The notes below the pieces were generated by a model that saw only the letters and a program-made list of their open reading frames with translations, was not told the origin of the DNA and made no database searches. This document shows positions 1 through 8,106 of a DNA stretch of 64,000 bases, piece by piece. Each line of letters begins with the position of its first letter. Within the stretch, counting starts at the first letter, position 1. The stretch spans positions 7,229,494 through 7,293,493 of the forward strand of contig NZ_LFJC01000003.1 of assembly GCF_002776695.1 (NCBI RefSeq), written 5' to 3'. The stretch comes from Bradyrhizobium nitroreducens. GTDB lineage: Bacteria; Pseudomonadota; Alphaproteobacteria; Rhizobiales; Xanthobacteraceae. The translations under genes and the position numbers were made by a program.

Positions 1-1136
1 TCGAGCGGATTGCCGACGATCGACCCCGGCCCAAGCATCTTCGCCAGCTCGGAGCCGACGTGTGGGCTGAGCGGCGCAAAGTTCAGGCCCTCGGCATAGA
101 AGGCATCCAGCAGCATGCCGCGCTTGCCGCCGGACAGCGTGACGGCAGCGAGCCGATCGCCCCTGGGAACGGCGGAGTGAACGAAGCACTCGGTCGTTTC
201 GATCAACTCGTCGAGTCCGCCGACCCGGATCACGCCTTCACGCGTCGCGATCGCGTCGAACGTCTCGATCGAACCTGCCAGCGCGCCGGTGTGCGCCATC
301 GCCGCGGCGCGCCCGCCCTCGGAGGCGCCGAGCTTGAGCGCGATCACGGGCTTGCTCGCCGCGCGCGCCGCCTTGCAGGCTTTACGAAAGGCCTTGGTGT
401 TGCGCACCCCTTCGAGGTAGACGACGATCACCTTGATGCTCGGATCCTCGGCGAAATACCGCATCAGATCCGGCGTCTCGAGTCCGGCCTCGTTGCCGGT
501 CGTCACCATGTAGCCGACGCCGACACCCCGATCTTCCAGCGCTTGCCGGATCGCCATGACGATGGCGCCTGATTGCCCGGCGATCGCCACCGCACCCTGC
601 TCCATGGTGACGATGCGGTCGTCGATATTGGTGAAGAGCTTTTCGCCGGCGCTCAGATTGCCGAGACAGTTCGGCCCAGTGACGGCAAGCCCCGTTTCGC
701 GTATGGCCGCCTGCAATTCGGCGGCGAGCTTCTGGCTTTCCTCATCCTGCAGCTCGCTGAAGCCCGAGGTGACGATGGTGGCCGAGCGCGCGCCGGCTGC
801 GGCGGCATCGCGGATCACCTGGACGGCGAAGCGGGCCGGCACCAGCACCAGGACGTGATCGGGCTTCTCCGGGAGGCTGGCAAAATCCTTGTAGCAGGTG
901 ACGCCCCAGATCGCGTCGCGCTTGGCGTTGACCGGATAGAGGCCGCCCTCGTAACCGTACTTGATCAGATTATTCCAGATGCGTTCGGCATAATTGCCGG
1001 GCTTGTCGGTCGCTCCCACCAGCACGATGTTGTGCGGGTGCAGCATGGCGTGGATGCCCTTGACGATGTCTCCGGCATCGGGCGGTGGAGACCATGGGCG
1101 CCGAGAAACCGATGCGGCAGGCACTTGAGCTTCCAT
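1..1136 (-). CDS. NDP-forming acyl-CoA synthetase (CoA-binding protein), partial
   Basis: Reads leftward from ATG at 1136 and is still open at base 1, so only the N-terminal 378 residues are present. The visible part has a CoA-binding Rossmann region starting HPHNIVLVGATDKPGNYAER near residue 33. A succinyl-CoA-ligase-like segment follows, with GPNCLGNLSAGEKLF near residue 140 and AIAGQSGAIVMAIRQAL near residue 170. This matches the ADP-forming acetyl/acyl-CoA synthetase family (acyl-CoA + NDP + Pi to acid + CoA + NTP, reversible). Full members are about 700 residues, so an ATP-grasp domain should lie off the left edge. Exact acyl substrate unknown. It is divergent from the glycosyltransferase at 1341, with 204 bp between them in which I see no clear element. 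Confidence 0.8.
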   Translation of the reverse strand, partial: MEAQVPAASVSRRPWSPPPDAGDIVKGIHAMLHPHNIVLVGATDKPGNYAERIWNNLIKYGYEGGLYPVNAKRDAIWGVTCYKDFASLPEKPDHVLVLVPARFAVQVIRDAAAAGARSATIVTSGFSELQDEESQKLAAELQAAIRETGLAVTGPNCLGNLSAGEKLFTNIDDRIVTMEQGAVAIAGQSGAIVMAIRQALEDRGVGVGYMVTTGNEAGLETPDLMRYFAEDPSIKVIVVYLEGVRNTKAFRKACKAARAASKPVIALKLGASEGGRAAAMAHTGALAGSIETFDAIATREGVIRVGGLDELIETTECFVHSAVPRGDRLAAVTLSGGKRGMLLDAFYAEGLNFAPLSPHVGSELAKMLGPGSIVGNPL

Positions 1137-1340
1137 GCGCTTCCCTCACTTCTTGTTCTTGTTGCAACGCGCTGTCGTGCGCCGGCTTCGGAGGCTGATC
1201 GTAGCGGGCTCCATGCCGCGCGGCGGAATGGGCAAGGCCTGACGACAAGACCTGATCATGAGGCTAGCATCACGAGACTTTTGGCGAAAGTGCGAACGGT
1301 CCGGCAAGATGCTAGGAAACCGTGACGCATATTCTCTCAA

Positions 1341-2996
1341 ATGGTGATCATGCCGCTTCTGTCCATCGTGGTGCCGACCCTCGATCGTCCCGACACGCTT
1401 CGCCACGCGCTCGCGACCATGGCGTGCCAGCCTGCGCAAGCCGATTGCGAGTTCATCGTTCAGAACAATGGCGGCAATCCCGAGATCGCGAAGATGGTCG
1501 CAGACCTCCAGGACGGGCGTTTCAGGCATTTTGCCAGCGAGACCGTCCTGACCATGACCGACAATTGGGAGGCAGCGCTCGGCCATGCTTCGGGCGAGTA
1601 CATCGCCTTCCTCGGCGACGACGACGGATTGATGCCCTATGCATGCGCCACGGCGTCGAGCGTGCTCGCCGACCGAAAGATCGATCTCCTGAGCTGGGAT
1701 GCCTACAGCTATTACTGGCCGGGCTACTATCATCCGGCCTTCCGCAACCGGCTGCTCGCCGAGATCGACCTGACGTCGTCGGCAAGGCGCGTCTCGTCGC
1801 GAAGCGAGCTGGCGCGCATCTTCTGCTTCCAGGCTCACTATGCGCATCTGCCGATGATCTACAATTCGTTCGTCCGCCGCAGCGTCGTCGACCGGATGCG
1901 CGCGGCCTGCGGCCGCTACTTCATCGGCCTCTCGCCCGACGTCGCATCCGGTATCGCCAACGCCGCGCTGACAGAGAGTTTCGTCCGGCTGTCACGGCCT
2001 CTGAGCATGGCCGGCTTCTCGCAGCACAGCACCGGCCACGCGCTGTTCTTCGAGACCACGAATCTGCTCGAAACGTCGCGGGGGGCGCGCGATTTCGGAC
2101 CCATCGACGACGATCGTCAGCTCCCCGATCTGAATGCTCTCCAGCTCTTCATCGCCAAGGACATGCTCGACCTCAAACGTCTTCTGCTGGCGGATGACGA
2201 CGGGGTGCGGCTCGATTTCAAGGCTCTGGCGCAAGCGCTCGCGACCGACATCAACAATCGCCCGCCCTTGTATGACCGGACCGTGCAGACCATCGGCGAA
2301 CTCGCCCGCATGCACGGATTCGACGTCGCCGACATCATCATTCCTGCCCGTCTTGCGGATCGGCCTCCCCCCGGAAAGGGTATTTCCGTCATAGGACAGA
2401 ACCGCGTGCTCTACGAGCTGGATGGTTCTGCGCTCGGGCTCAGCTCGATCGCGGATGCCGTGCGCGTGATCGCTCAGTTCGTTCCGGATCAGGCGCCGTT
2501 CGATCCGGCTGCCCTGGAGGCTGCCGTGCCCGCGCCGGTGCTCGGCCCGGAGGAGCTCGATTTCAGCCGCGGCGGGGCCGGTACCGCCGCGCTGATCGAG
2601 GGGTGGAGCGAGCCGGAGCAATGGGGCACCTGGTCCATCGCCAGGAATTGCGTGCTCCGCTTCGCGATCGATCCCTTTCCGTCACGGCCGGTCGCGCTCG
2701 TGCTGGCGTGCCGGGCGTTCGTCTCGGATGGAAATCCACGACTGCAGGCGATTTGCCGCGTCGGCGACGGACCGCAGCAGCAATTGTCGTTTTCGAAAGG
2801 TTCGTTCGCGGGCCAGCGCAGGTTGATGCTCGATCCCGCCGCGATTTCCGCCGACGGGACGCTGACCATCAGCCTGTCGCTATCCGATCCGCGCTCGCCC
2901 GCTGATCTCGGATTGAGCTCCGACGCGCGCCCCCTCGGCATCGGCCTTGAGCGGGCCTGGCTCGATGACGATGCCCGTGCGTCACCAAGCCGCTGA
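1341..2996 (+). CDS. Family 2 glycosyltransferase with C-terminal beta-rich module
   Basis: A 551-residue protein beginning MVIMPLLSIVVPTLDRPDTL, the usual opening of a GT-A family-2 glycosyltransferase. The nucleotide-sugar/metal motif is seen as FLGDDDGLMP with Asp93-95. There is no signal peptide or transmembrane segment, so it should act in the cytoplasm on a surface glycan. After the catalytic region the protein continues with a predicted beta-rich segment (about residues 405-547) containing GWSEPEQWG and ending in PLGIGLERAWL. A similar module ends the glycosyltransferase at 8107. ATG codons at 1341 and 1350 are both possible starts, and neither has a strong ribosome site. The acceptor and sugar are unknown. 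Confidence 0.85.
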   Translation: MVIMPLLSIVVPTLDRPDTLRHALATMACQPAQADCEFIVQNNGGNPEIAKMVADLQDGRFRHFASETVLTMTDNWEAALGHASGEYIAFLGDDDGLMPYACATASSVLADRKIDLLSWDAYSYYWPGYYHPAFRNRLLAEIDLTSSARRVSSRSELARIFCFQAHYAHLPMIYNSFVRRSVVDRMRAACGRYFIGLSPDVASGIANAALTESFVRLSRPLSMAGFSQHSTGHALFFETTNLLETSRGARDFGPIDDDRQLPDLNALQLFIAKDMLDLKRLLLADDDGVRLDFKALAQALATDINNRPPLYDRTVQTIGELARMHGFDVADIIIPARLADRPPPGKGISVIGQNRVLYELDGSALGLSSIADAVRVIAQFVPDQAPFDPAALEAAVPAPVLGPEELDFSRGGAGTAALIEGWSEPEQWGTWSIARNCVLRFAIDPFPSRPVALVLACRAFVSDGNPRLQAICRVGDGPQQQLSFSKGSFAGQRRLMLDPAAISADGTLTISLSLSDPRSPADLGLSSDARPLGIGLERAWLDDDARASPSR

Positions 2997-3007
2997 TGGC
3001 CGCCGGC

Positions 3008-4000
3008 TCAGTAGCGCAACAAGCTCAGCTTGTGGGCGTAGTGGAAGACGGCCTGCCTCGCGAGATAGGGCGCGATGGCGCGGCGGATCTGCATCTGCGT
3101 CGGGTCGAAGCCGAGCACGCGGCGCCGCAGGATGCCCATCTCCCTGACACCGATCGCATAGGTCGACGCCGTCTTCTGGGCATCATGGATTCGGAAGCAG
3201 GCGAGAAATCGCGGCAGGCGCACGAATTTGAAACCCGCTTCCTGCGCCCGCAGGATGAAGTCCCAATCCATGGCATAGTGGAAGCTTTCGTCGATCGGTC
3301 CGATCTTGTCCCACACGCGCTTGCGCCAGAACATCGTCTCCTGCGGAATGTAGTCGGCATATTGCAGCGCGCGTCCGTCATGGGGCGGCAGCACGGCACG
3401 GCCGACCTCGAGCCCTTCGCGATCGACGAAGACGCGATGCCCGTAGACGATGTCGACATGCGGATGCGACATGAAATAGTTGGCGACATAGGCCAGCGTC
3501 CCCGGCAGCAGCATGTCGTCGCTGTTGAGATAGGCCATGATCTCGCTGTCGACGCCGGCGAAGCCGAGATTGATGGCGTTCGACTGCCCGCTGTCGGGTT
3601 CGCTCTTCCAGCTGATGCTCTCGCCGCGGCTCTTCAGGAGATCGACCGTGCCGTCGATCGAGGCGCCGTCCTGCACGTGATAATGCAGGTTCGGATAGTT
3701 CTGGCCGACGATGCTCTCGATCGTGGCGCCGAGATATTGCGCCTGGTTGTAGCTCGGGGTCACCATCGCGATCCGCGGCGCATTTTCGCCGATCGAGGGG
3801 GCCGGCGGGAAAGTCGTCAGGTTGAGCAGGCGCGGCGGATATTGCTCGAAGGTCCACATCGGCGGGCGCCGCCACAGGCTCCGGAGCGAGGATCGCCTTT
3901 GCCCGGCGGCGATGAGATCCAGATTCCTTTCCAGGAGCGCGACGCGATTGTCGAGCTGCTCCAATCGCTGTTCGAGGCGCTGCCTGAACTCGTCGTCCAT
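3008..4000 (-). CDS. Family 2 glycosyltransferase with N-terminal coiled coil
   Basis: A 330-residue protein convergent with the preceding glycosyltransferase (11 bp apart). Residues 5-35 form a heptad-rich helix (RLEQRLEQLDNRVALLERN), probably a coiled coil. The GT-A domain starts at PRIAMVTPSYNQAQYLGATI near residue 75, with the DxD-type motif YLNSDDMLLPG (Asp161-162) and a conserved MDWDFILRAQEAG segment near 255. Proteins of this form usually add sugars to extracellular polysaccharide or O-antigen precursors. That role is inferred, because no polymerase or flippase gene is in view. ATG at 4000 is the only good start; its ribosome site is weak. Confidence 0.87.
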   Translation of the reverse strand: MDDEFRQRLEQRLEQLDNRVALLERNLDLIAAGQRRSSLRSLWRRPPMWTFEQYPPRLLNLTTFPPAPSIGENAPRIAMVTPSYNQAQYLGATIESIVGQNYPNLHYHVQDGASIDGTVDLLKSRGESISWKSEPDSGQSNAINLGFAGVDSEIMAYLNSDDMLLPGTLAYVANYFMSHPHVDIVYGHRVFVDREGLEVGRAVLPPHDGRALQYADYIPQETMFWRKRVWDKIGPIDESFHYAMDWDFILRAQEAGFKFVRLPRFLACFRIHDAQKTASTYAIGVREMGILRRRVLGFDPTQMQIRRAIAPYLARQAVFHYAHKLSLLRY

Positions 4001-4162
4001 CTATCGTTCTTTCACAAAATCACAACGTGCAAAATCAATGGCCCTTCTTACAGGTCTCCGGTCGGCAGCGCCAGTTCACGGTCCCGCTCGACGCGACTTC
4101 CCGGCAGCTCCGGCGTGATTTGAGAGGGCTCGATCGATCCGTAACAGGCGGATTGCGAACGG

Positions 4163-4750
4163 CTATTCACCTGTTCCGATCGAGGTAGCGTGCAGGACAT
4201 AGCGCTCCGGGCCGGGCGTGATCGCGTCGAACGGCCAGCATGTCGTGAGCACGAGTTCCACACCCTGCGCCGAACGATCGATGCCCGACGCGTCGGCATC
4301 GACAACGGCCGAATAGTCTGCCCGATAGCGGAAACGCTTTCCGTCGCGGCGGGTGATCTCAATGACGTCTCCGACGGAAACGTTCCGCAGGAAGCGGAAA
4401 TGCGTGTCACGATGTGCCGCATATACGGCAACCCCGCGCTCGCCGGCGTCAGCCGTTTGGGGGATATGGCCGGGCCCGAAGGCAAGCGCCTGGCCGCTGG
4501 CGCCTTCCAGAACGATGGCGGTGGCGCCGATCCGCTTCACCTCGATCCGCGCGACCGGCCAGGTGTCGGCCCATGACCATGGCTTGACCACCTCGCCCGT
4601 CGCAACGCTCCTGTCGAAGGCGCGCTCCAGCAGCCTTTGGGCAAGCCACGCCTTGGCGTGGATGTAGGCGCCGTCGCCGAACAGTATGAGTCCGATCAGG
4701 GCAAGAACCAGAGGAGAGACGAGGCGGGGCATTTGTGTCTGCGCTCGCAA
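4163..4750 (-). CDS. Class GN sortase
   Basis: A 195-residue sortase: an N-terminal membrane helix at residues 10-30, then the transpeptidase domain. The catalytic triad is visible as His113 (VYAAHRDTHF), Cys171 (VLTTCWPFDA) and Arg183 (GPERYVLHA). The short single-anchor form and the downstream VIT/vWA substrate are diagnostic of the proteobacterial class GN sortases, known as genes paired one-to-one with a single target protein. It lies 85 bp downstream of its probable substrate on the same strand, so the two are likely co-transcribed. Met7 (MPRLVSPL) is an alternative start. It should act at the outer face of the inner membrane; the acceptor nucleophile in Gram-negative cells is not established. 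Confidence 0.9.
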   Translation of the reverse strand: MRAQTQMPRLVSPLVLALIGLILFGDGAYIHAKAWLAQRLLERAFDRSVATGEVVKPWSWADTWPVARIEVKRIGATAIVLEGASGQALAFGPGHIPQTADAGERGVAVYAAHRDTHFRFLRNVSVGDVIEITRRDGKRFRYRADYSAVVDADASGIDRSAQGVELVLTTCWPFDAITPGPERYVLHATSIGTGE

Positions 4751-4835
4751 TGACCCAAAAAAGACGCGCGCGGCCGTTGTGTACGGGACGGGCGACCGCG
4801 CGCGCTAAACAGAGGAGTTCGGGGAAGCTCCTCTC

Positions 4836-7097
4836 TCAAGCAGCGTCGGTGAGCAAGGGCCGACGCCGGTTGAACACGAACAGGATCAGGGCGAGCGCGA
4901 TCAGGATCAGACCCGCGATCATCTTCAGCTCGGCCGAGGTTGCCGTCTTGGGTAGCCGGATCGCATCGGGCGCGGCAGGCGCCGGACGCCGCGCGGCCGG
5001 TGAAGTCGCCGCATCCGCATGGCGCTCGCGCAATTGCGTTGGGAGCTGCGGGCGCTCGCCAAACACTTTCTCGAAATCCCAGCCGGCGGGCAGGTTGATC
5101 GGCAATTCGCTGAGCTTGAGGGCTGCGCCTTCGGGGCGGCTCGGCGTCTTGTCGACGGCGACAAGGCTGGTCAGGCGCGTGACGATCTGGTGGTCGAGTG
5201 CCAGCGCCAGGATCGCCTTGTCGGCCTCCTCCGGCGTAAGCTCCCGCATGGTGCGCGCCACCTCGGCGTCACCGATCTTGCGCCTGGCCCAGAGTTTCGA
5301 CAGGCCCTTGCCTTCGGCGGCATTTTGCAGCGGCAGCGTCACCGACCATGGACGGTCGCCGACGCGGCCCTTGATCTCGAGCGAGCCTGCAAGCTTGTCG
5401 AGCTTCGCCGCCAGCACCAGCGGCTCGTCGCGATAGACGTCGGGAATGATCGCAGGCGTGACGTCGGCCTTGGCCTCCGAGAATTTCGCGGAGAGGCCGG
5501 TCACGGCCGGGTTTTCGAGCTTGGCAAACAAGCCGCGCATGCGTTCCTCGACCTGCTCGACGGAGCCGATATGGGTGAAGGCGCCACGGCCGAGCTCGGC
5601 CGCACGGGTCATCAGATAGGTGTTGGGCGCCGACCCGATGCCGACCATGAAGACGCGCGAGCGGCCGCGCATCGCCGTGATGGTTTCGAACAATTGCTGC
5701 TCGTTGCCGATCGCGCCGTCGGTCAGGAACACGACCTGGCGAACCATCGCGCTGTCGCCGAGCTTGTCGGCCAGCGCGGCGCGCATCGCCGGCACCATCT
5801 CGGTGCCGCCGCGCGCCTGCAATGCGCTCACGAACGAGGTGGCCTCGCCGACATGTGCGGCGTCTGCCGGCACGGAAGCTGGAAACAACACGTCCATGGT
5901 GTCGTCGAAGCGGATGACGTTGAAGCGGTCGGCCGGCTGAAGGCGGGACAGCGCGTAAGTGAGGCTCGCTTTGGCCTGGACGATCGAGGTGCCGCCCATC
6001 GACCCCGAATTGTCGATCACGAACACGACCTCTCGCGGCAGCGGCTTTTGTGTCGTCTGCTCGGCGCTGGGCGGGGTGACGAAGGCGAGCAGATAATCGG
6101 AATCGCCGACATGCTCGCGGAACAGGCCGATCGACGGCGCCTTCTCGGCGGCGGGCTTCCAGGTCAGCTCGAAGTCGCGGTCGGCGGGGACGACGCCGTC
6201 GGCGAGCGTGACGACGCGTGCCATGTTGTCCGGACTCTCGATCTTGACCTTATGATGGGAGCTCTTGACCTCGCCCAGCACGAAGCCTGCCTTCAGGTGC
6301 ACCGTGATGGTGGTCGTATTGACCGGAGCAGTCTTGGCGGGATCAAGCACGGGTGGCGAGATGCGGTCGCGGTCCGGCACCGGGTCCGAGGTCGCCGCGC
6401 CCCAGCCCGATCCGTCCTTGCGGAAGTCGACGCTCTGGACGATCGGCGCCGGATTGTAGCGCGGTCCGACCACCAGCGGCAGACGGAGCGAATATTCGTT
6501 GCCGGATTGATGCACGGGCTCCTGATATTCGATCTGCACCAGCACGGTTTCGCCGGGACCGATATTGGCGACCGAGTTGGTGAAGATGTTCGGCCGTTCC
6601 TGCTCGGTGAGCGCGGCCTTCTGACCGGCGCGGCGCGCTTCCTCGTAGATCACGCGCGCCTGTTGACGCTCCTTGATGTCGCCGACGATGATACGATCGC
6701 CGACCACCATTTTCAGCGTATCGACGGCGCCGCCGGTCGCGAGCGGATAGACATAGGTTGCCGCGACCCAATCCCTGGTCGGGTTGCGGAAGATCTGTGT
6801 GACCCGGGCGCGCAGAGTCGGGCCCGATACCGTGACGTCGACGTCGATACCGAGGCGGATCGCCTCCGTGGTGACGCCGTCGTCCTTCAGGAGCAGCGTG
6901 CCGGACCATGCATCGCCGGGCTGGAGCAGGCTGGCCTGATCGGTCGTTGCCGACCAGCTCGTCCCGAAGCTGACGAGCAGGGCCACGAAGGCCATCAGCA
7001 TCACCGCGACGCCCTGCGCGAGAAGAAACAATCCAAGCTTGATCAGCCCCCTCAACACGGGATGATCGTCGATGTCGGCTGTGTCGTAGGTGTCCAT
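4836..7097 (-). CDS. VIT and von Willebrand A domain protein, sortase target
   Basis: A 753-residue surface protein. Residues 18-45 form a hydrophobic N-terminal anchor or signal. A VIT (inter-alpha-trypsin inhibitor-type) domain spans roughly 60-200. The vWA domain has an intact metal-ion-dependent adhesion site: VFVIDNSGSMGG near 357, RGGTEMVP and FLTDGAIGNE. The C-terminus is a textbook sorting signal: LPKTA near 715, a hydrophobic helix, then FNRRRP. The frame stays open to 7583, but the start at 7097 (MDTYDTADID) has a GGGAG ribosome site and avoids overlapping the divergent regulator. This is the marine-proteobacterial sortase target type and the obvious substrate of the sortase downstream. 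A role in adhesion or metal-dependent binding is inferred from domains. Confidence 0.9.
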   Translation of the reverse strand: MDTYDTADIDDHPVLRGLIKLGLFLLAQGVAVMLMAFVALLVSFGTSWSATTDQASLLQPGDAWSGTLLLKDDGVTTEAIRLGIDVDVTVSGPTLRARVTQIFRNPTRDWVAATYVYPLATGGAVDTLKMVVGDRIIVGDIKERQQARVIYEEARRAGQKAALTEQERPNIFTNSVANIGPGETVLVQIEYQEPVHQSGNEYSLRLPLVVGPRYNPAPIVQSVDFRKDGSGWGAATSDPVPDRDRISPPVLDPAKTAPVNTTTITVHLKAGFVLGEVKSSHHKVKIESPDNMARVVTLADGVVPADRDFELTWKPAAEKAPSIGLFREHVGDSDYLLAFVTPPSAEQTTQKPLPREVVFVIDNSGSMGGTSIVQAKASLTYALSRLQPADRFNVIRFDDTMDVLFPASVPADAAHVGEATSFVSALQARGGTEMVPAMRAALADKLGDSAMVRQVVFLTDGAIGNEQQLFETITAMRGRSRVFMVGIGSAPNTYLMTRAAELGRGAFTHIGSVEQVEERMRGLFAKLENPAVTGLSAKFSEAKADVTPAIIPDVYRDEPLVLAAKLDKLAGSLEIKGRVGDRPWSVTLPLQNAAEGKGLSKLWARRKIGDAEVARTMRELTPEEADKAILALALDHQIVTRLTSLVAVDKTPSRPEGAALKLSELPINLPAGWDFEKVFGERPQLPTQLRERHADAATSPAARRPAPAAPDAIRLPKTATSAELKMIAGLILIALALILFVFNRRRPLLTDAA

Positions 7098-7230
7098 TTG
7101 GCTTGCTCCCGAAGGACGTTTGCTGGCTCCGAGCATTCGCCGGGAGGGCCCGATGTCGCGAGCAGAATGATCGGCAATGTTCCGCCATGGCCGGCCGGGA
7201 GCACCAAAGCCGGGGCGGCCATGTGCGGTT

Positions 7231-7279
7231 TTGTGCTGGTTTGTCCGGCCTGCTAGAATGGCCCTCCCAAGGCAGGGCC
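7231..7279 (+). promoter_or_regulatory. Sigma70-like promoter plus leader inverted repeat before the HTH regulator
   Basis: TTGTGC at 7231-7236 and TAGAAT at 7254-7259 are separated by exactly 17 bp, a good vegetative promoter match. Immediately after lies the inverted repeat GGCCCT (7260-7265) / AGGGCC (7274-7279), ending one base before the ATG at 7281 and covering the purine-rich AAGGCAGG that would serve as ribosome site. The repeat could be an operator for the regulator itself or a small leader hairpin. Both are inference. Confidence 0.5.
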
Positions 7280-7280
7280 A

Positions 7281-8054
7281 ATGATGCAGACGCAGGACAA
7301 ATTCACCGACAAGCAGCTTTCGGACGAGCAGAGCCGCGAGATCGCGGAGACCATTCGCGAGGAGCTTGCGAGGCGCCGGATCTCCCGGCAGATGCTGGCC
7401 GAGCAGGCCAAGCTCAGCCTGTCGACGCTGGAGAAGGTGCTCGGCGGCCGGCGGCCGTTCACGCTGGCGACGACGGTCCGGCTTGAGCAGGCGCTGGGCG
7501 TTTCCTTGCGCAAGAGCCCCGTCGTGGTGGCGCCTCAGCCCGCCAATGACGTCGCTCCCGACAGTCTCGGCTCCTATGCGCATCGCGCCGTGACCTGGAT
7601 CGAGGACGTCTACATCACGTTGCGGCCATCGTTCGGCGACAAGGACGCCATCTTCGCCTACCGCACCGAGATCGTCTGGGAGCCGAAGGTCTCCTCACTG
7701 GTTTTCCGCGAGGGCGACCGGACCGACGCGGCCTACGAGCATACCGGCGAGGTCGCCGTCCCTCATCAGTCCGGCTTCATCTATCTCGTCATCATCAAGC
7801 ACGGCCAGCACCGGGTGATCACGGTGTCACGGCCGACAGTGTCCGGCGAGATGTACGGCATCATCTCGACGCTGCGCGCGGGCCCCGGCTCGCAGCTCAC
7901 GCCCATCGCGGCACCGATCGCCTATGTGCCGCTCCGGAACGTTCCGAAGCCGACATTGGGGCGGATTGCAGCGGATGATGCCAACCATGCCCTGTATCGA
8001 AAACATTTGCGTCGCACGGTGGAAGAGCCTTTCGCGCTGTTTTTGACGCTATAG
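7281..8054 (+). CDS. XRE/Cro-type HTH regulator with unknown C-terminal domain
   Basis: A 257-residue protein. Residues 17-75 fit a lambda-repressor-like helix-turn-helix (ETIREELARRRISRQMLAEQ followed by LSTLEKVLGGRRPFTLATTV). Residues 95-257 form a separate domain of mixed beta strands that I do not recognise (YRTEIVWEPKVSSLVFREGD, HQSGFIYLVIIKHGQHRVI), perhaps a sensing or oligomerisation domain. It is divergent from the sortase/vWA pair with 183 bp between start codons, so it is the natural candidate to control that operon and itself. Confidence 0.8.
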   Translation: MMQTQDKFTDKQLSDEQSREIAETIREELARRRISRQMLAEQAKLSLSTLEKVLGGRRPFTLATTVRLEQALGVSLRKSPVVVAPQPANDVAPDSLGSYAHRAVTWIEDVYITLRPSFGDKDAIFAYRTEIVWEPKVSSLVFREGDRTDAAYEHTGEVAVPHQSGFIYLVIIKHGQHRVITVSRPTVSGEMYGIISTLRAGPGSQLTPIAAPIAYVPLRNVPKPTLGRIAADDANHALYRKHLRRTVEEPFALFLTL

Positions 8055-8106
8055 TCCGCAAGAAATAGTCCTGCAGCGGCGTCGCATGCGTCTATAAGGA
8101 TCAACC

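Noticed and set aside
5019..7256. A 745-codon open frame on the plus strand
   Set aside because: Antisense to the vWA gene; the translation is Arg/Gly/Asp-rich with no domain, a normal by-product of GC-rich codon use.
7098..7583. N-terminal extension of the vWA protein
   Set aside because: Antisense to the HTH regulator; the hydrophobic N-terminus starts properly at 7097.
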